DNA of 64,000 bases from Micromonospora ferruginea (lineage in GTDB: Bacteria; Actinomycetota; Actinomycetes; Mycobacteriales; Micromonosporaceae). The stretch lies in the NCBI RefSeq assembly GCF_013694245.2, contig NZ_CP059322.2, positions 4,223,001 through 4,287,000 of the forward strand. Direction: 5' to 3'. Numbering within the stretch: position 1 is the stretch's first letter; every line of letters begins with the position of its first letter. The notes beneath the pieces are model-generated. The model did no database searches. It saw nothing but the letters and a program-made list of their open reading frames with translations, and was not told the DNA's origin. The position numbers and the translations under genes were made by a program. Below, piece after piece: positions 7,532 through 14,544 of this stretch.

Positions 7532-8601
7532 TCCCCGTACCGCTGCGCCGGGCCGCGCTGGTGGTCGCCGTCGCGACCACCGCCGTGCTGGCGCTCGCCG
7601 CGCCGGCCGCCGCGCACGGCGCGGACGCGCCCGACGGCACCGACTACCGGGGCGCGGTCACCGGCATCGGCCCGGAGCGGTCCGGGCTGACCGCCCGGAT
7701 GGTGGAGGCCGGCGCGCGGCTGGAGCTGACCAACCGCGGCGGCGTCGACGTCACCGTGCTCGGCTACTCCGGCGAGCCGTACCTGCGGATCGGGCCGGCC
7801 GGCGTGTTCGAGAACAGCCGCTCCCCCGCCACCTGGCTGAACCGCACGATCGCCGGCGAGACCCGGCTCCCGGCCGAGGCCGACCCGGCCGCCGCGCCGG
7901 CCTGGCGGCGGATCGCCGACGGACCCACCTACCGCTGGCACGACCAGCGCACGCTGTGGCGTGAGGACGCGCCGCCCGCCGCCGTCGCCGCCGACCCCGG
8001 CCGCGAGCAGCGGGTCCGCGACTGGGTGGTGCCGCTGCGCGCCGGTGACACCGCGACCGAGGTACGCGGCACGCTGGACTGGGTGCCGCCGCCCGACCCG
8101 TACCCGTGGTGGGTGGCCGCGACGCTCGGTTTCCTGGTGGTCGGCGCGGCCGGGCTGGTGCCCGGCGGAACCGCGGCCGGGGTGCGCGCGCTGCGCGCGG
8201 TGGGCGCGCTGCTCGCCCTGGGCGGTGCGGCGACCGTGGCGCTCACCGTCGGCCGGGCGCTCGACACCGGCTCCCCCGGCGCCGGCGGGCTGCTGGCCGA
8301 GCTGGTCACCGGTCAGGTGTGGACGCTGCTGACCGGCCTGGGGGCGCTCGCCGCCGGCGCGTACGCGCTGGCCCGCCGCCCCGCCGCCGACTTCACGCTG
8401 GCGCTGGCCGGCGCCTGCCTGACCCTGTTCGCCGGGGTGTCCAACCTCGCCGCGCTGTCCCGCTCGGTCCCCCCGGCGGCCGGCCCCGCCGGGCTGGTGC
8501 GCGTCCTGGTCACCGTGGCGCTGGCGACGGGTGCCGGCGCGGTGGCCGCCGGCCTGCTCCGCCTCCGCACCACCGCCCGCACCACCCCCGCCCCCACCTA
8601 A
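7528..8601 (+). CDS. Exported membrane protein of the sigC-copper locus, function unknown
   Basis: This 357-aa protein starts at the GTG overlapping the previous stop codon. A signal peptide (about 1-27) ends AAA and leaves mature HGADAPDGTDY, again starting at His. An extracytoplasmic beta-rich region of about 160 residues (YRGAVTGIGP, ELTNRGGVDVTVLGYSGEPYL) follows, then about five TM helices to the end. The N-terminal part has the look of a periplasmic metal or ligand domain. His directly after the cleavage site echoes YcnI and CopC, so copper binding is plausible but unproven. Last gene of the sigC transcript. Confidence 0.7.
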   Translation: MIPVPLRRAALVVAVATTAVLALAAPAAAHGADAPDGTDYRGAVTGIGPERSGLTARMVEAGARLELTNRGGVDVTVLGYSGEPYLRIGPAGVFENSRSPATWLNRTIAGETRLPAEADPAAAPAWRRIADGPTYRWHDQRTLWREDAPPAAVAADPGREQRVRDWVVPLRAGDTATEVRGTLDWVPPPDPYPWWVAATLGFLVVGAAGLVPGGTAAGVRALRAVGALLALGGAATVALTVGRALDTGSPGAGGLLAELVTGQVWTLLTGLGALAAGAYALARRPAADFTLALAGACLTLFAGVSNLAALSRSVPPAAGPAGLVRVLVTVALATGAGAVAAGLLRLRTTARTTPAPT

Positions 8602-8611
8602 CCCAAACCCC

Positions 8612-8728
8612 TGACCCGCACCCCCGCCCCGCCCCGCCCCGGCCCGGCCGCGCCCGCCCCGGCCCGGCCGCGCCCGCCCGGCCCGCCCCGGCCCGCCCCG
8701 GCCCGCCCGCCCCGGCCCGGCCCGGCCC
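8612..8728. repeat. C/G-only tandem repeat tract (CCCGG/CCCGCC units)
   Basis: About 117 bp after the end of the exported membrane protein gene consist almost only of C and G in irregular copies of cccgg, ccgcc and ccggc. It has no coding evidence and leads directly into the palindrome at 8729. Similar short G-rich repeats flank the other palindromes of this family. Confidence 0.7.
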
Positions 8729-8802
8729 GTCGATCTTGCACTTTCGGCCCGGGCAAAACAGTGCATAAGGCGCATCAATGGGGCCGAAACTGCAAGATCG
8801 AC
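8729..8802. repeat. GTCGATC palindrome, copy 1
   Basis: The 22-nt arms at 8729-8750 and 8781-8802 pair with one mismatch; the spacer is 30 nt. The outer ends are GTCGATCTTGCA / TGCAAGATCGAC. It lies between convergent genes (the exported membrane protein and cbiO), so it can act as a terminator. It belongs to a family with copies at 13505, 54641, 54821 and 55078. Confidence 0.85.
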
Positions 8803-8867
8803 GCCGCGAGGGGGTCGCCGCGAGGGGCGCCCGGGGGCGGCGAGGGGGCCCGGGGGTGGGGTGGGGG

Positions 8868-9635
8868 TCAGGGGTGGGGCAGGGGTGGGGCGAAGCCGTA
8901 GGGGAGTTCCAGGCGGTGGCGCGCCAGGGTTTCGGGGTCGGTGAGCAGGGCGGGGGTGGGGGCGTCGGCGACGATTCGGCCGCCGTCCAGGATCACCGAC
9001 CGGGGGCACAGCTCGGCCGCGTACGGCAGGTCGTGGGTGACCATGAGCAGGGTCACCGGCAGGGCGCGCAGGATCTCCGCCAGCTCCCGCCGGGCCGCCG
9101 GGTCCAGATTCGACGACGGCTCGTCCAGCACCAGGATCTCCGGGCGCATGGCCAGCACGGTGGCCACCGCCACCCGCCGGCGCTGCCCGAACGACAGGTG
9201 GTGCGGCGCCCGGCCCCGGTGCTCGGCCATCCCGACGGCGGCGAGCGCCTCGTCCACCCGGGCGGCCAGCTCCGCCCCGCGCAGCCCCAGGTTCGCCGGG
9301 CCGAACGCGACGTCCTCCGCCACCGTGGGCAGGAAGAGCTGGTCGTCCGGGTCCTGGAAGACGATGCCGACCCGGCGGCGCACCTCGGCGAGCGTGTTCC
9401 GGTCGCGGGTGACGGCCAGCCCGCCCACCTCGACCGTCCCCTCGGTCGGGGTGAGGATGCCGTTGAGGTGCAGCACCAGCGTGGTCTTGCCGGCGCCGTT
9501 CGGCCCGAGCAGCGCCACCCGGTCCCCGCGCGGCACGGTCAGGTCCACCCCGTGCAGGGCGACGTGACCGTCCGGGTAGGCGTACCGGACGCCACGGACG
9601 TCCAGGGAGGGCGGCTGCTGCACGTACCCGATCAT
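8868..9635 (-). CDS. cbiO: ECF transporter ATPase (cobalt/nickel), CbiO
   Basis: This 255-aa ABC ATPase energises the CbiMNQO metal importer. The Walker A is GPNGAGKTT, the Q-loop FQDPDDQLF, the signature LSFGQRRR, the Walker B ILVLDEP and the switch His in MVTHD. The FQDP(D/E)DQ motif is diagnostic for ECF-type ATPases, where it contacts the T component. The start ATG (MIGYVQQPPS) overlaps the cbiQ stop by 4 bp. Last gene of the reverse-strand operon, followed by a G-rich stretch and the palindrome at 8729. The longer open frame upstream is a shadow of cbiQ. Confidence 0.93.
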   Translation of the reverse strand: MIGYVQQPPSLDVRGVRYAYPDGHVALHGVDLTVPRGDRVALLGPNGAGKTTLVLHLNGILTPTEGTVEVGGLAVTRDRNTLAEVRRRVGIVFQDPDDQLFLPTVAEDVAFGPANLGLRGAELAARVDEALAAVGMAEHRGRAPHHLSFGQRRRVAVATVLAMRPEILVLDEPSSNLDPAARRELAEILRALPVTLLMVTHDLPYAAELCPRSVILDGGRIVADAPTPALLTDPETLARHRLELPYGFAPPLPHP

Positions 9636-10402
9636 TGCAGGACGAGCGCGGCGGCGGCGATGGAGGCCGCGATCACCGGGACCGTCGCGGCGACCGCCCA
9701 CTGCCCGGCGGTGGCCGCGCCGGCCCCCTGCCACACCGCCGGCATCCGGCCGGTGTAGCCACGGGAGACCATCGCCAGATAGACCCGCTCGCCGCGCTCG
9801 AACGCGCGCAGGAAGAGCGCGCCGACGCCGGCCGCGAAGCCGCGCAACTGCCAGAGGAAACGTGGGTCGTCGCCCCGGGACACCCGGGCCACCCGCATCC
9901 GCCGGGCCTCGCCGACCAGCACGTCCAGGTAGCGCAGCATGAACGTGGCGATCTGGGTGAGCACCTGCGGGCACCGCAGCCGGTCCAGGCCGAGGATCAG
10001 GTCACGCGTCGTCGTGGTCGCCGCCAGCAGGAGCGACGCGAGTACGCCGAGCGTGCCCTTGGCCAGGATGTTGAACGCCCCGTGCAACCCGTCGACGGAG
10101 AGGCTCAGCCCGGCCACGTCGACCCGCTCCCCCGCCCCGAGGAACGGCAGCGCGAACGCGAACAGCACGAACGGCAGCTCGATCAACGCCCGGGCGAGCA
10201 GCCAGCGCGGACCCACCCGGGCCAGCGCCGCGACCACGGCGACGAGCAGCGCGTAGCCGCCGAACGCCCAGTACGCCTCGCGCGGGGTGGCGACCACCGC
10301 CACGGTGAACAGCACCATGGCGGCGATCTTCACCTCCGGCGGGAGGCGGTGCACCGGCGAGCCGGACTCGCGGTAGAGCACGTGCGCGTGCCCGGCGCCC
10401 AT
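9632..10402 (-). CDS. cbiQ: ECF transporter transmembrane T component, CbiQ
   Basis: This 256-aa integral membrane protein has about five to six TM helices and the cytosolic coupling helices of EcfT/CbiQ proteins, seen as MRVARVSRG and YLAMVSRGYTGRMP (the A-R-G / S-R-G coupling motifs). It connects CbiO to the substrate-binding CbiM/CbiN. It overlaps cbiO by 4 bp and lies 16 nt after cbiN. Length and order are typical for a cbiMNQO operon. Confidence 0.93.
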   Translation of the reverse strand: MGAGHAHVLYRESGSPVHRLPPEVKIAAMVLFTVAVVATPREAYWAFGGYALLVAVVAALARVGPRWLLARALIELPFVLFAFALPFLGAGERVDVAGLSLSVDGLHGAFNILAKGTLGVLASLLLAATTTTRDLILGLDRLRCPQVLTQIATFMLRYLDVLVGEARRMRVARVSRGDDPRFLWQLRGFAAGVGALFLRAFERGERVYLAMVSRGYTGRMPAVWQGAGAATAGQWAVAATVPVIAASIAAAALVLQ

Positions 10403-10418
10403 CGTCTGCTTCCCCGGC

Positions 10419-10895
10419 TCAGCGGTCGCCGGCCGACGGGGACGCGGTCGTCCCGCCGGTGGGGCCGGTCGTCGTGGCGGCCTTCGCCGGGTCGGGCTCG
10501 TCGGCGACCGCCGGACCGGTCGCGCCGACGCCCGCCGGGACGGCGCTGTCGGCGCGAGCCGGGGTGCGGCGGCGGGCCAGCCAGAACAGGCCGCCGCCGA
10601 CCGCGAACGTGAGCAGCACGCCGAGCACCCCGGACAGGCCGGTGGAGAGGAAGTCGTTGCCGACGCCCCGCACGCCGTAGTCGGCCAGCGGGCTGTCCGA
10701 CAGCTCGTGGTCCCTGGCCTGCTGGGCCGGGCAACTGCCGCCGGTGATCTCGTCGTCGGCGTTCACCGTGCAGCCCTTGAGCAGCGACGAGTCCAACCCG
10801 TCCGGGTGCGACGAGGCGTAGTTGCTGACCACACCGGCCAGCAGCAGGGCGACCAGCAGGCCACCGAGGAGGAACGGCCAGGAACGCTTGCTCAT
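10419..10895 (-). CDS. cbiN: PDGLE-domain protein, CbiN-like subunit
   Basis: This 158-aa protein has two TM helices (about residues 7-25 and 83-105). Just after the first comes S-S-H-P-D-G-L-D, the PDGLE motif of CbiN/NikN-type small subunits that help load metal into CbiM. It is longer than classical CbiN (about 100 aa), having a larger loop with two Cys and a Thr/Pro-rich cytosolic tail. It overlaps cbiM by 4 bp (ATGA). The motif does not tell cobalt from nickel. Confidence 0.88.
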   Translation of the reverse strand: MSKRSWPFLLGGLLVALLLAGVVSNYASSHPDGLDSSLLKGCTVNADDEITGGSCPAQQARDHELSDSPLADYGVRGVGNDFLSTGLSGVLGVLLTFAVGGGLFWLARRRTPARADSAVPAGVGATGPAVADEPDPAKAATTTGPTGGTTASPSAGDR

Positions 10896-11596
10896 CGGAC
10901 ACCTCCGGCGACCGGGACGGCGGGAGCCGGCGCGGCCGGCTTGAGGGCGCGCAGCGCGTACACCAGGTCGGGGCGGACCTTCGCGACGGTGACCACGGTG
11001 GTCGCGGTGATCAGGCCCTCGCCGATGCCGATCAGCAGGTGGGCGAAGGCCATCGTGCCGGCCAGCCCGCCGAGGTTGCCGCCGAGGTCGGTGGTGCCGC
11101 CCAGCCAGTACTGCAGGACGAAGCCCTGGGACGCGACCACGACGCTGACCAGCGCGGACACGAACGCGGTGACCGCCAGCCCGGCCGGGGTACGGGGCAG
11201 CACCCGCAGCAGCAACGCGATCAGCAGGTACGCGGCGGCGGTGCCGAGGATCGCCATGTTGGTGATGTTCAGGCCGAGCATGGCCACGCCGCCGTCACCG
11301 AAGACCAGTGCCTGCACGACCAGCACCACGGCCACGCAGAGCGCGCCCACCCAGGGGCCCACCAGCAGCGCGGCGAGCGCGCCGCCGAGCAGGTGCCCGC
11401 TCACCCCGGCGGTGAAGATCGGGAAGTTCAGCATCTGCACGGCGAAGATGAACGCGGCCACCAGGCCGGCCATCGGCGCCAGCCGGTCGTCGAGGTCGGC
11501 CCGGCCGCGCAGCACGCAGAACGTGAGCGCGGCGAGCGCGAAGGCCGCGAAGATCGCGGCAACGGGACCGTCGATGATCCCGTTGGAGATGTGCAT
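10892..11596 (-). CDS. cbiM: Substrate-specific S component of metal ECF transporter, CbiM/NikM
   Basis: This 234-aa protein has about seven hydrophobic segments. The start is the ATG at 11596, so the protein begins M-H-I-S-N-G: in CbiM/NikM the second-residue His is a metal ligand and must sit at the N-terminus. A GTG five codons upstream is therefore unlikely. Other family marks are SGHLLGGALAALLVGPW and HLLIGIGEGLITA. It is the first gene of the cbiMNQO operon. A Nur-box-like palindrome lies 44 nt upstream and I see no B12 riboswitch, which favours nickel over cobalt as substrate (inference). Confidence 0.93.
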   Translation of the reverse strand: MHISNGIIDGPVAAIFAAFALAALTFCVLRGRADLDDRLAPMAGLVAAFIFAVQMLNFPIFTAGVSGHLLGGALAALLVGPWVGALCVAVVLVVQALVFGDGGVAMLGLNITNMAILGTAAAYLLIALLLRVLPRTPAGLAVTAFVSALVSVVVASQGFVLQYWLGGTTDLGGNLGGLAGTMAFAHLLIGIGEGLITATTVVTVAKVRPDLVYALRALKPAAPAPAVPVAGGVR

Positions 11597-11640
11597 CGCC
11601 AGGGTTTCCACACCGGGAGCCTATTTCCACCGTGGCGTTG

Positions 11641-11657
11641 TTGCCAATCCCTTGCAA
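11641..11657 (-). promoter_or_regulatory. Candidate Nur (nickel regulator) box upstream of cbiM
   Basis: TTGCCA, five bases, TTGCAA matches the Streptomyces Nur box tTGCaa-N5-ttGCAA at 11 of 12 conserved positions. It is centred about 53 bp upstream of the cbiM ATG, where a repressor would block the operon promoter. A nested hairpin (atccctt / aagggat, 11647-11665) overlaps it. Confidence 0.6.
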
Positions 11658-11733
11658 CAAGGGATGGTGTTGATCACCGTGGGCCGCGCGTCGCCGTCGG
11701 CCACCGACACGCGCGCGGCGGTATCGTTCCCGC

Positions 11734-12204
11734 ATGACCGACCGCCTGAACCCCGGCGACCCCGCCCCCGACTTCACCCTCCCCACCGACGACGGCGGCA
11801 CGCTGTCCCTGGCCGACCTGCGCGGCCGCACGGTCATCCTGTACGCGTACCCGGCCGCCATGACGCCCGGCTGCACGAAGCAGGCGTGCGACTTCCGCGA
11901 CTCGCTCGCCTCGCTCCAGGCCGCCGGCTACGAGGTGGTCGGCATCTCGCCGGACAAGCCCGCGAAGCTGGCCAAGTTCCGCGACCGGGACGCGATCACG
12001 TTCCCGCTGGTCGCCGACGAGGACAAGGCGGTGCTGACCGCGTACGGCGCGTACGGCGAGAAGCAGTCGTACGGCCGCACCGTCACCGGCGTGATCCGCT
12101 CGACGTTCGTCATCGACCCCGACGGCAAGATCGAGCGGGCCTTCTACAACGTCAAGGCCACCGGACACGTCGCCAAGCTGCGCCGCGACCTCGGCCTCGA
12201 CTGA
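11734..12204 (+). CDS. bcp: Thiol peroxidase of the Bcp/PrxQ family
   Basis: This 156-aa peroxiredoxin reduces peroxides and lipid hydroperoxides in the cytoplasm using thioredoxin-like partners. The active site is T44-P-G-C47-T-K-Q-A-C52: the peroxidatic Cys is C47 and C52 is the resolving Cys five residues on, as in atypical PrxQ/Bcp enzymes. The fold start GDPAPDFTLP and full length fit. It is divergent from cbiM and shares the 137-bp intergenic region holding the Nur-like box, which need not act on this gene. Confidence 0.93.
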   Translation: MTDRLNPGDPAPDFTLPTDDGGTLSLADLRGRTVILYAYPAAMTPGCTKQACDFRDSLASLQAAGYEVVGISPDKPAKLAKFRDRDAITFPLVADEDKAVLTAYGAYGEKQSYGRTVTGVIRSTFVIDPDGKIERAFYNVKATGHVAKLRRDLGLD

Positions 12205-12235
12205 ACCTGTCGGGGGGCGCGGTTACCGTCGGCAC

Positions 12236-12832
12236 GTGGTCCGTTACAAATACCCGCCCGAGCTGCTGGCCGCCACCGCCGCGCGGGCGCGCAGCGTGAC
12301 CGAGGTCATGCGGCTGCTCGGGGTGCGGGTCAGCGGCGGGTCGCACGCGCACATCAGCCGACAGCTCAAGCGCTTCGGCATCGACACGTCCCACTTCACC
12401 GGGCAGGCGCACAACAGAGGTGGGCGTCGGCCCCGCCTACCGGTGACGGCGCTGCTCACGAAACGCCCGGCCGGTGAGCGCCGGGTGGCCGGACACCGGC
12501 TCAGGCGGGCGCTCCGCACGATCGGCCTGCCCGAGGAGTGCGAGGCGTGCGGCACCGGCACGAGGTGGCAGGGCGCGCCTCTCACGCTGCACGTCGACCA
12601 CATCAACGGTGACTTCCTCGACAACCGCCCGTGCAACCTGCGGCTGCTCTGCCCCAACTGCCACAGCCAGACCGCCACGTACGCCGGCAGCCGCAGGCCG
12701 GCTGTGGCGGCACCGGATGTGGTCTACGATCCTGAGGCTGTGACACCGACCGGCTTTCCGATCGGCCGGCGCCTGCGGCGTCGACCGGAGTGGCCGTGGA
12801 AGACGACGGTGTTCACCGTGAAGGGGCCGTAG
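12236..12832 (+). CDS. HNH endonuclease-like protein overlapping a tRNA gene
   Basis: This 198-aa protein has an N-terminal wHTH-like region (SVTEVMRLLGVRVSGGSHAH, then SRQLKRFGIDTSHFTGQ). An HNH nuclease domain follows: C-E-A-C zinc knuckle, HVDHINGDFLDNRPCNLRLL, and a second C-P-N-C-H-S-Q-T knuckle. All HNH metal and zinc residues look intact. This layout is common in phage and actinobacterial HNH proteins resembling freestanding homing nucleases. The start is a GTG. The stop codon TAG (12830-12832) is nucleotides 8-10 of the tRNA that begins at 12823, so gene and tRNA overlap by 10 nt. Target unknown. Confidence 0.82.
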   Translation: MVRYKYPPELLAATAARARSVTEVMRLLGVRVSGGSHAHISRQLKRFGIDTSHFTGQAHNRGGRRPRLPVTALLTKRPAGERRVAGHRLRRALRTIGLPEECEACGTGTRWQGAPLTLHVDHINGDFLDNRPCNLRLLCPNCHSQTATYAGSRRPAVAAPDVVYDPEAVTPTGFPIGRRLRRRPEWPWKTTVFTVKGP

Positions 12833-12895
12833 CCCAACGGCAGAGGCATGCGGTTTAGGTCCGCACCAGTGCGGGTTCGAATCCCGCCGGCCCTA
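12823..12895 (+). tRNA. Leu(UAG)-like tRNA with a short variable loop
   Basis: A full cloverleaf of 73 nt can be drawn. It has a 7-bp acceptor (G1:U72 wobble, then six Watson-Crick pairs), U8 and A9, a 3-bp D stem with GG in the loop, the anticodon arm TGCGG-TTTAGGT-CCGCA with anticodon TAG, a 5-nt variable loop, a GCGGG-TTCGAAT-CCCGC T arm and A73. No CCA is encoded. TAG reads CUA, a leucine codon, and bacterial tRNA-Leu normally has a long variable arm. The anticodon loop, 3-bp D stem and A73 are Leu-like, but the extra arm is missing. Its first 10 nt lie within the HNH gene. It could be a real tRNA, a pseudogene or a tRNA mimic. Confidence 0.8.
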
Positions 12896-12968
12896 CTGAC
12901 GCCGCACGAGGCATCGCGCCTGAGGCAAGGATCACGAACCGGGGCGTCGGCGGGTCGCCGCCCGCAGG

Positions 12969-13544
12969 ATGGCGGGCGTGGACCTGCGCTTCGTACTCGA
13001 CCCTGACCTCACCCCCGAGCTGCGCGAACAGCTCGTCGACCTCTGGGTGGACGTGACCAACGCCGGCGGCGCGGTGGGCTTCGTCGCCCCGGTGACCGCG
13101 GCCGAGGTCCGGCCGGTCGCCGTGTCGACCCTCGCCGAGGTGGCCGGCGGGCCGGATCGGCTGCTCGCCGGTTACGAGGGGGATCGGCTCGTCGCCGTCC
13201 TGGTCGTCGCCGACAACCGGTTCCACCTCAAGACGCACTGGCGGGTGCTCCAGCGCGTCATGGTGCACCCGGGTACGCAGGGCCGGGGCCACGGCGCGGC
13301 GCTGATGCGCGAGGCCGAGCGGGTGGCCCGGACGTGGGGCGTGGAGGCGCTGCACGTGACCATCCGCGACGGCCTCGGCCTGGACCAGTTCTACCGGCGC
13401 CTCGGCTACCGGGAGATCGGCCGCCTCCCCGCCGCCCTGCGCCTCTCCCCCACCGACTCCCGCGACGAGGTCCTCATGTGGCGCGACCTCCCCGCCACCT
13501 CGACCGTCGATCAAGGAGTTGTGGCACCGCACATTCGCGACTGA
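12969..13544 (+). CDS. GNAT-family N-acetyltransferase
   Basis: This 191-aa protein has the acetyl-CoA-binding signature QRVMVHPGTQGRGHGAALMR (V-x-P-x-x-Q-G-x-G motif A) near residues 96-115. Motif B follows, with FYRRLGYREIGRLP. The substrate is unknown. The protein proper seems to end around L-M-W-R-D-L-P. The last 15 or so codons (ATSTVDQGVV to the stop) are encoded by the left arm and spacer of the palindrome at 13505-13580, so the original stop was probably replaced when the repeat arrived. The 3' end overlaps the convergent expansin-like gene by 71 bp. Confidence 0.82.
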   Translation: MAGVDLRFVLDPDLTPELREQLVDLWVDVTNAGGAVGFVAPVTAAEVRPVAVSTLAEVAGGPDRLLAGYEGDRLVAVLVVADNRFHLKTHWRVLQRVMVHPGTQGRGHGAALMREAERVARTWGVEALHVTIRDGLGLDQFYRRLGYREIGRLPAALRLSPTDSRDEVLMWRDLPATSTVDQGVVAPHIRD

Positions 13545-14490
13545 CCGGACGTCCGAGGCGCCACAACCCCAAGATCGACGGGTGCGGTGGAGGGGACGGG
13601 GACGGGGACGTGGGCGGGGTCGCGCTGGCGGCGGGGCGCGGGCGGGTCGACGGGGAGCGGGTGGGCTTCGCCGGGCGGGTGGTGGTGGCGGTGGCCGCCG
13701 CGCCGGCGCCGTACAGGCGGGTGGTGCTGCGCTGGACCTGGCCGGGGAGCATCCGGATGCCGGTGGCGGTCGCGCGGTGGCCGTACACGTCGGTGACCCG
13801 GATCGCGTACGGGCCGGGGCCGGCGCCGGACGGGATCAGCCAGTAGTTGTAGTCCTCACGGTCCGCCGACCGCCACGCGCCGTTCTGCCGGACCTCCACC
13901 GCCCGCAGCGGGTTGCCGTGGTCGCCGACCAGGACGGCGAACCACCACTGGGACGCGCCCTCCTTCAGGCGGAACGTGAGCGGGCCGGGCAGCGACGGGT
14001 TCACCACGGCCCGGTAGCTGACCCGCACCACGCCCTGCACCGGGTCGGCGATCCGCGCGAACGCCTCGGCGGAGAGGTCGAGGTGGCCGGGCGCGCACTC
14101 CGGGCACTGGTCCATCACGAGCACCCGGACGGTGCCGCGCGGGCCGGTGACGTCGAGGAAGCCGCCGCAGGCCGCGCCGGCGGCGTACTCGCTCGGGCCG
14201 AGCGCGACGTAGAGCCGGTTGGCGGGGGCGGCGGGCCGGGAGCAGTTGCCGCCGGCGCCCTTCGAGTCGTAGAAGGTGGCCTTGCCGGTGTGGACGGCGG
14301 CGCCGACCGGCGGCGCGGCGCAGGCGGGGGCCGCGCCACCGCGTACCGCGAGGGTCACCGCGACCACGACGGCGATGCCGGCGAGGCCGGCGGCGGCGAG
14401 CCGGCGGCGCGTCCGGCGCCGGCCGGCCGGGGCGGGCGGACGTCCGTCGCCGGGGGTGGTCGGTGGGTGGGGCGCGTTGCCGTCGGTCAC
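13474..14490 (-). CDS. Expansin-like secreted protein
   Basis: This 338-aa protein has a cytosolic basic start, one hydrophobic signal/anchor (about 33-50) and a double-psi beta-barrel domain (about 65-165) with GKATFYDSKGAGGNCS, ACGGFLDVTGPRG and MDQCPECAPGHLDLS. The DQCPEC and HLDLS elements match domain D1 of bacterial expansins and RlpA-like proteins. A second beta domain with many aromatics (QWWFAVLVGDHGNPLRAVEV) matches the expansin D2 carbohydrate-binding domain. A Pro/Ser/Thr tail follows, and the last roughly 40 residues are read from the palindrome at 13505-13580. Bacterial expansins loosen plant cell walls without hydrolysis, in keeping with the cellulase at 58448. Confidence 0.8.
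   Translation of the reverse strand: MTDGNAPHPPTTPGDGRPPAPAGRRRTRRRLAAAGLAGIAVVVAVTLAVRGGAAPACAAPPVGAAVHTGKATFYDSKGAGGNCSRPAAPANRLYVALGPSEYAAGAACGGFLDVTGPRGTVRVLVMDQCPECAPGHLDLSAEAFARIADPVQGVVRVSYRAVVNPSLPGPLTFRLKEGASQWWFAVLVGDHGNPLRAVEVRQNGAWRSADREDYNYWLIPSGAGPGPYAIRVTDVYGHRATATGIRMLPGQVQRSTTRLYGAGAAATATTTRPAKPTRSPSTRPRPAASATPPTSPSPSPPPHPSILGLWRLGRPVSRECAVPQLLDRRSRWRGGRAT
13505..13580. repeat. GTCGATC palindrome, copy 2, inside two overlapping gene ends
   Basis: Arms 13505-13525 and 13560-13580 pair at 18 of 21 positions across a 34-nt spacer. The outer sequence is CGTCGATC / GATCGACG. The acetyltransferase reads into it from the left and the expansin-like gene reads right through it from the right, so both gene ends are altered by the repeat. 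A run of GGGGAC hexamers follows at 13593-13612. Confidence 0.85.
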
Positions 14491-14544
14491 GCCGGTCGAT
14501 GCTGCCGGACCGGCCCGTCGCCGGACAAGCCGGCTAAGCGAATG

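Noticed and set aside
8612..8728. Possible CRISPR array or coding stretch in the C/G tract
   Set aside because: Units are only 5-6 nt, with no spacers, and no reading frame there has meaningful composition.
11597..11611. GTG at 11611 as cbiM start
   Set aside because: It would bury the metal-binding second-residue His that must lie at the N-terminus of CbiM/NikM proteins.
11597..11733. Cobalamin riboswitch upstream of cbiM
   Set aside because: The gap is only 137 bp and no B12-box-like sequence is visible; a Nur-like site fits better.
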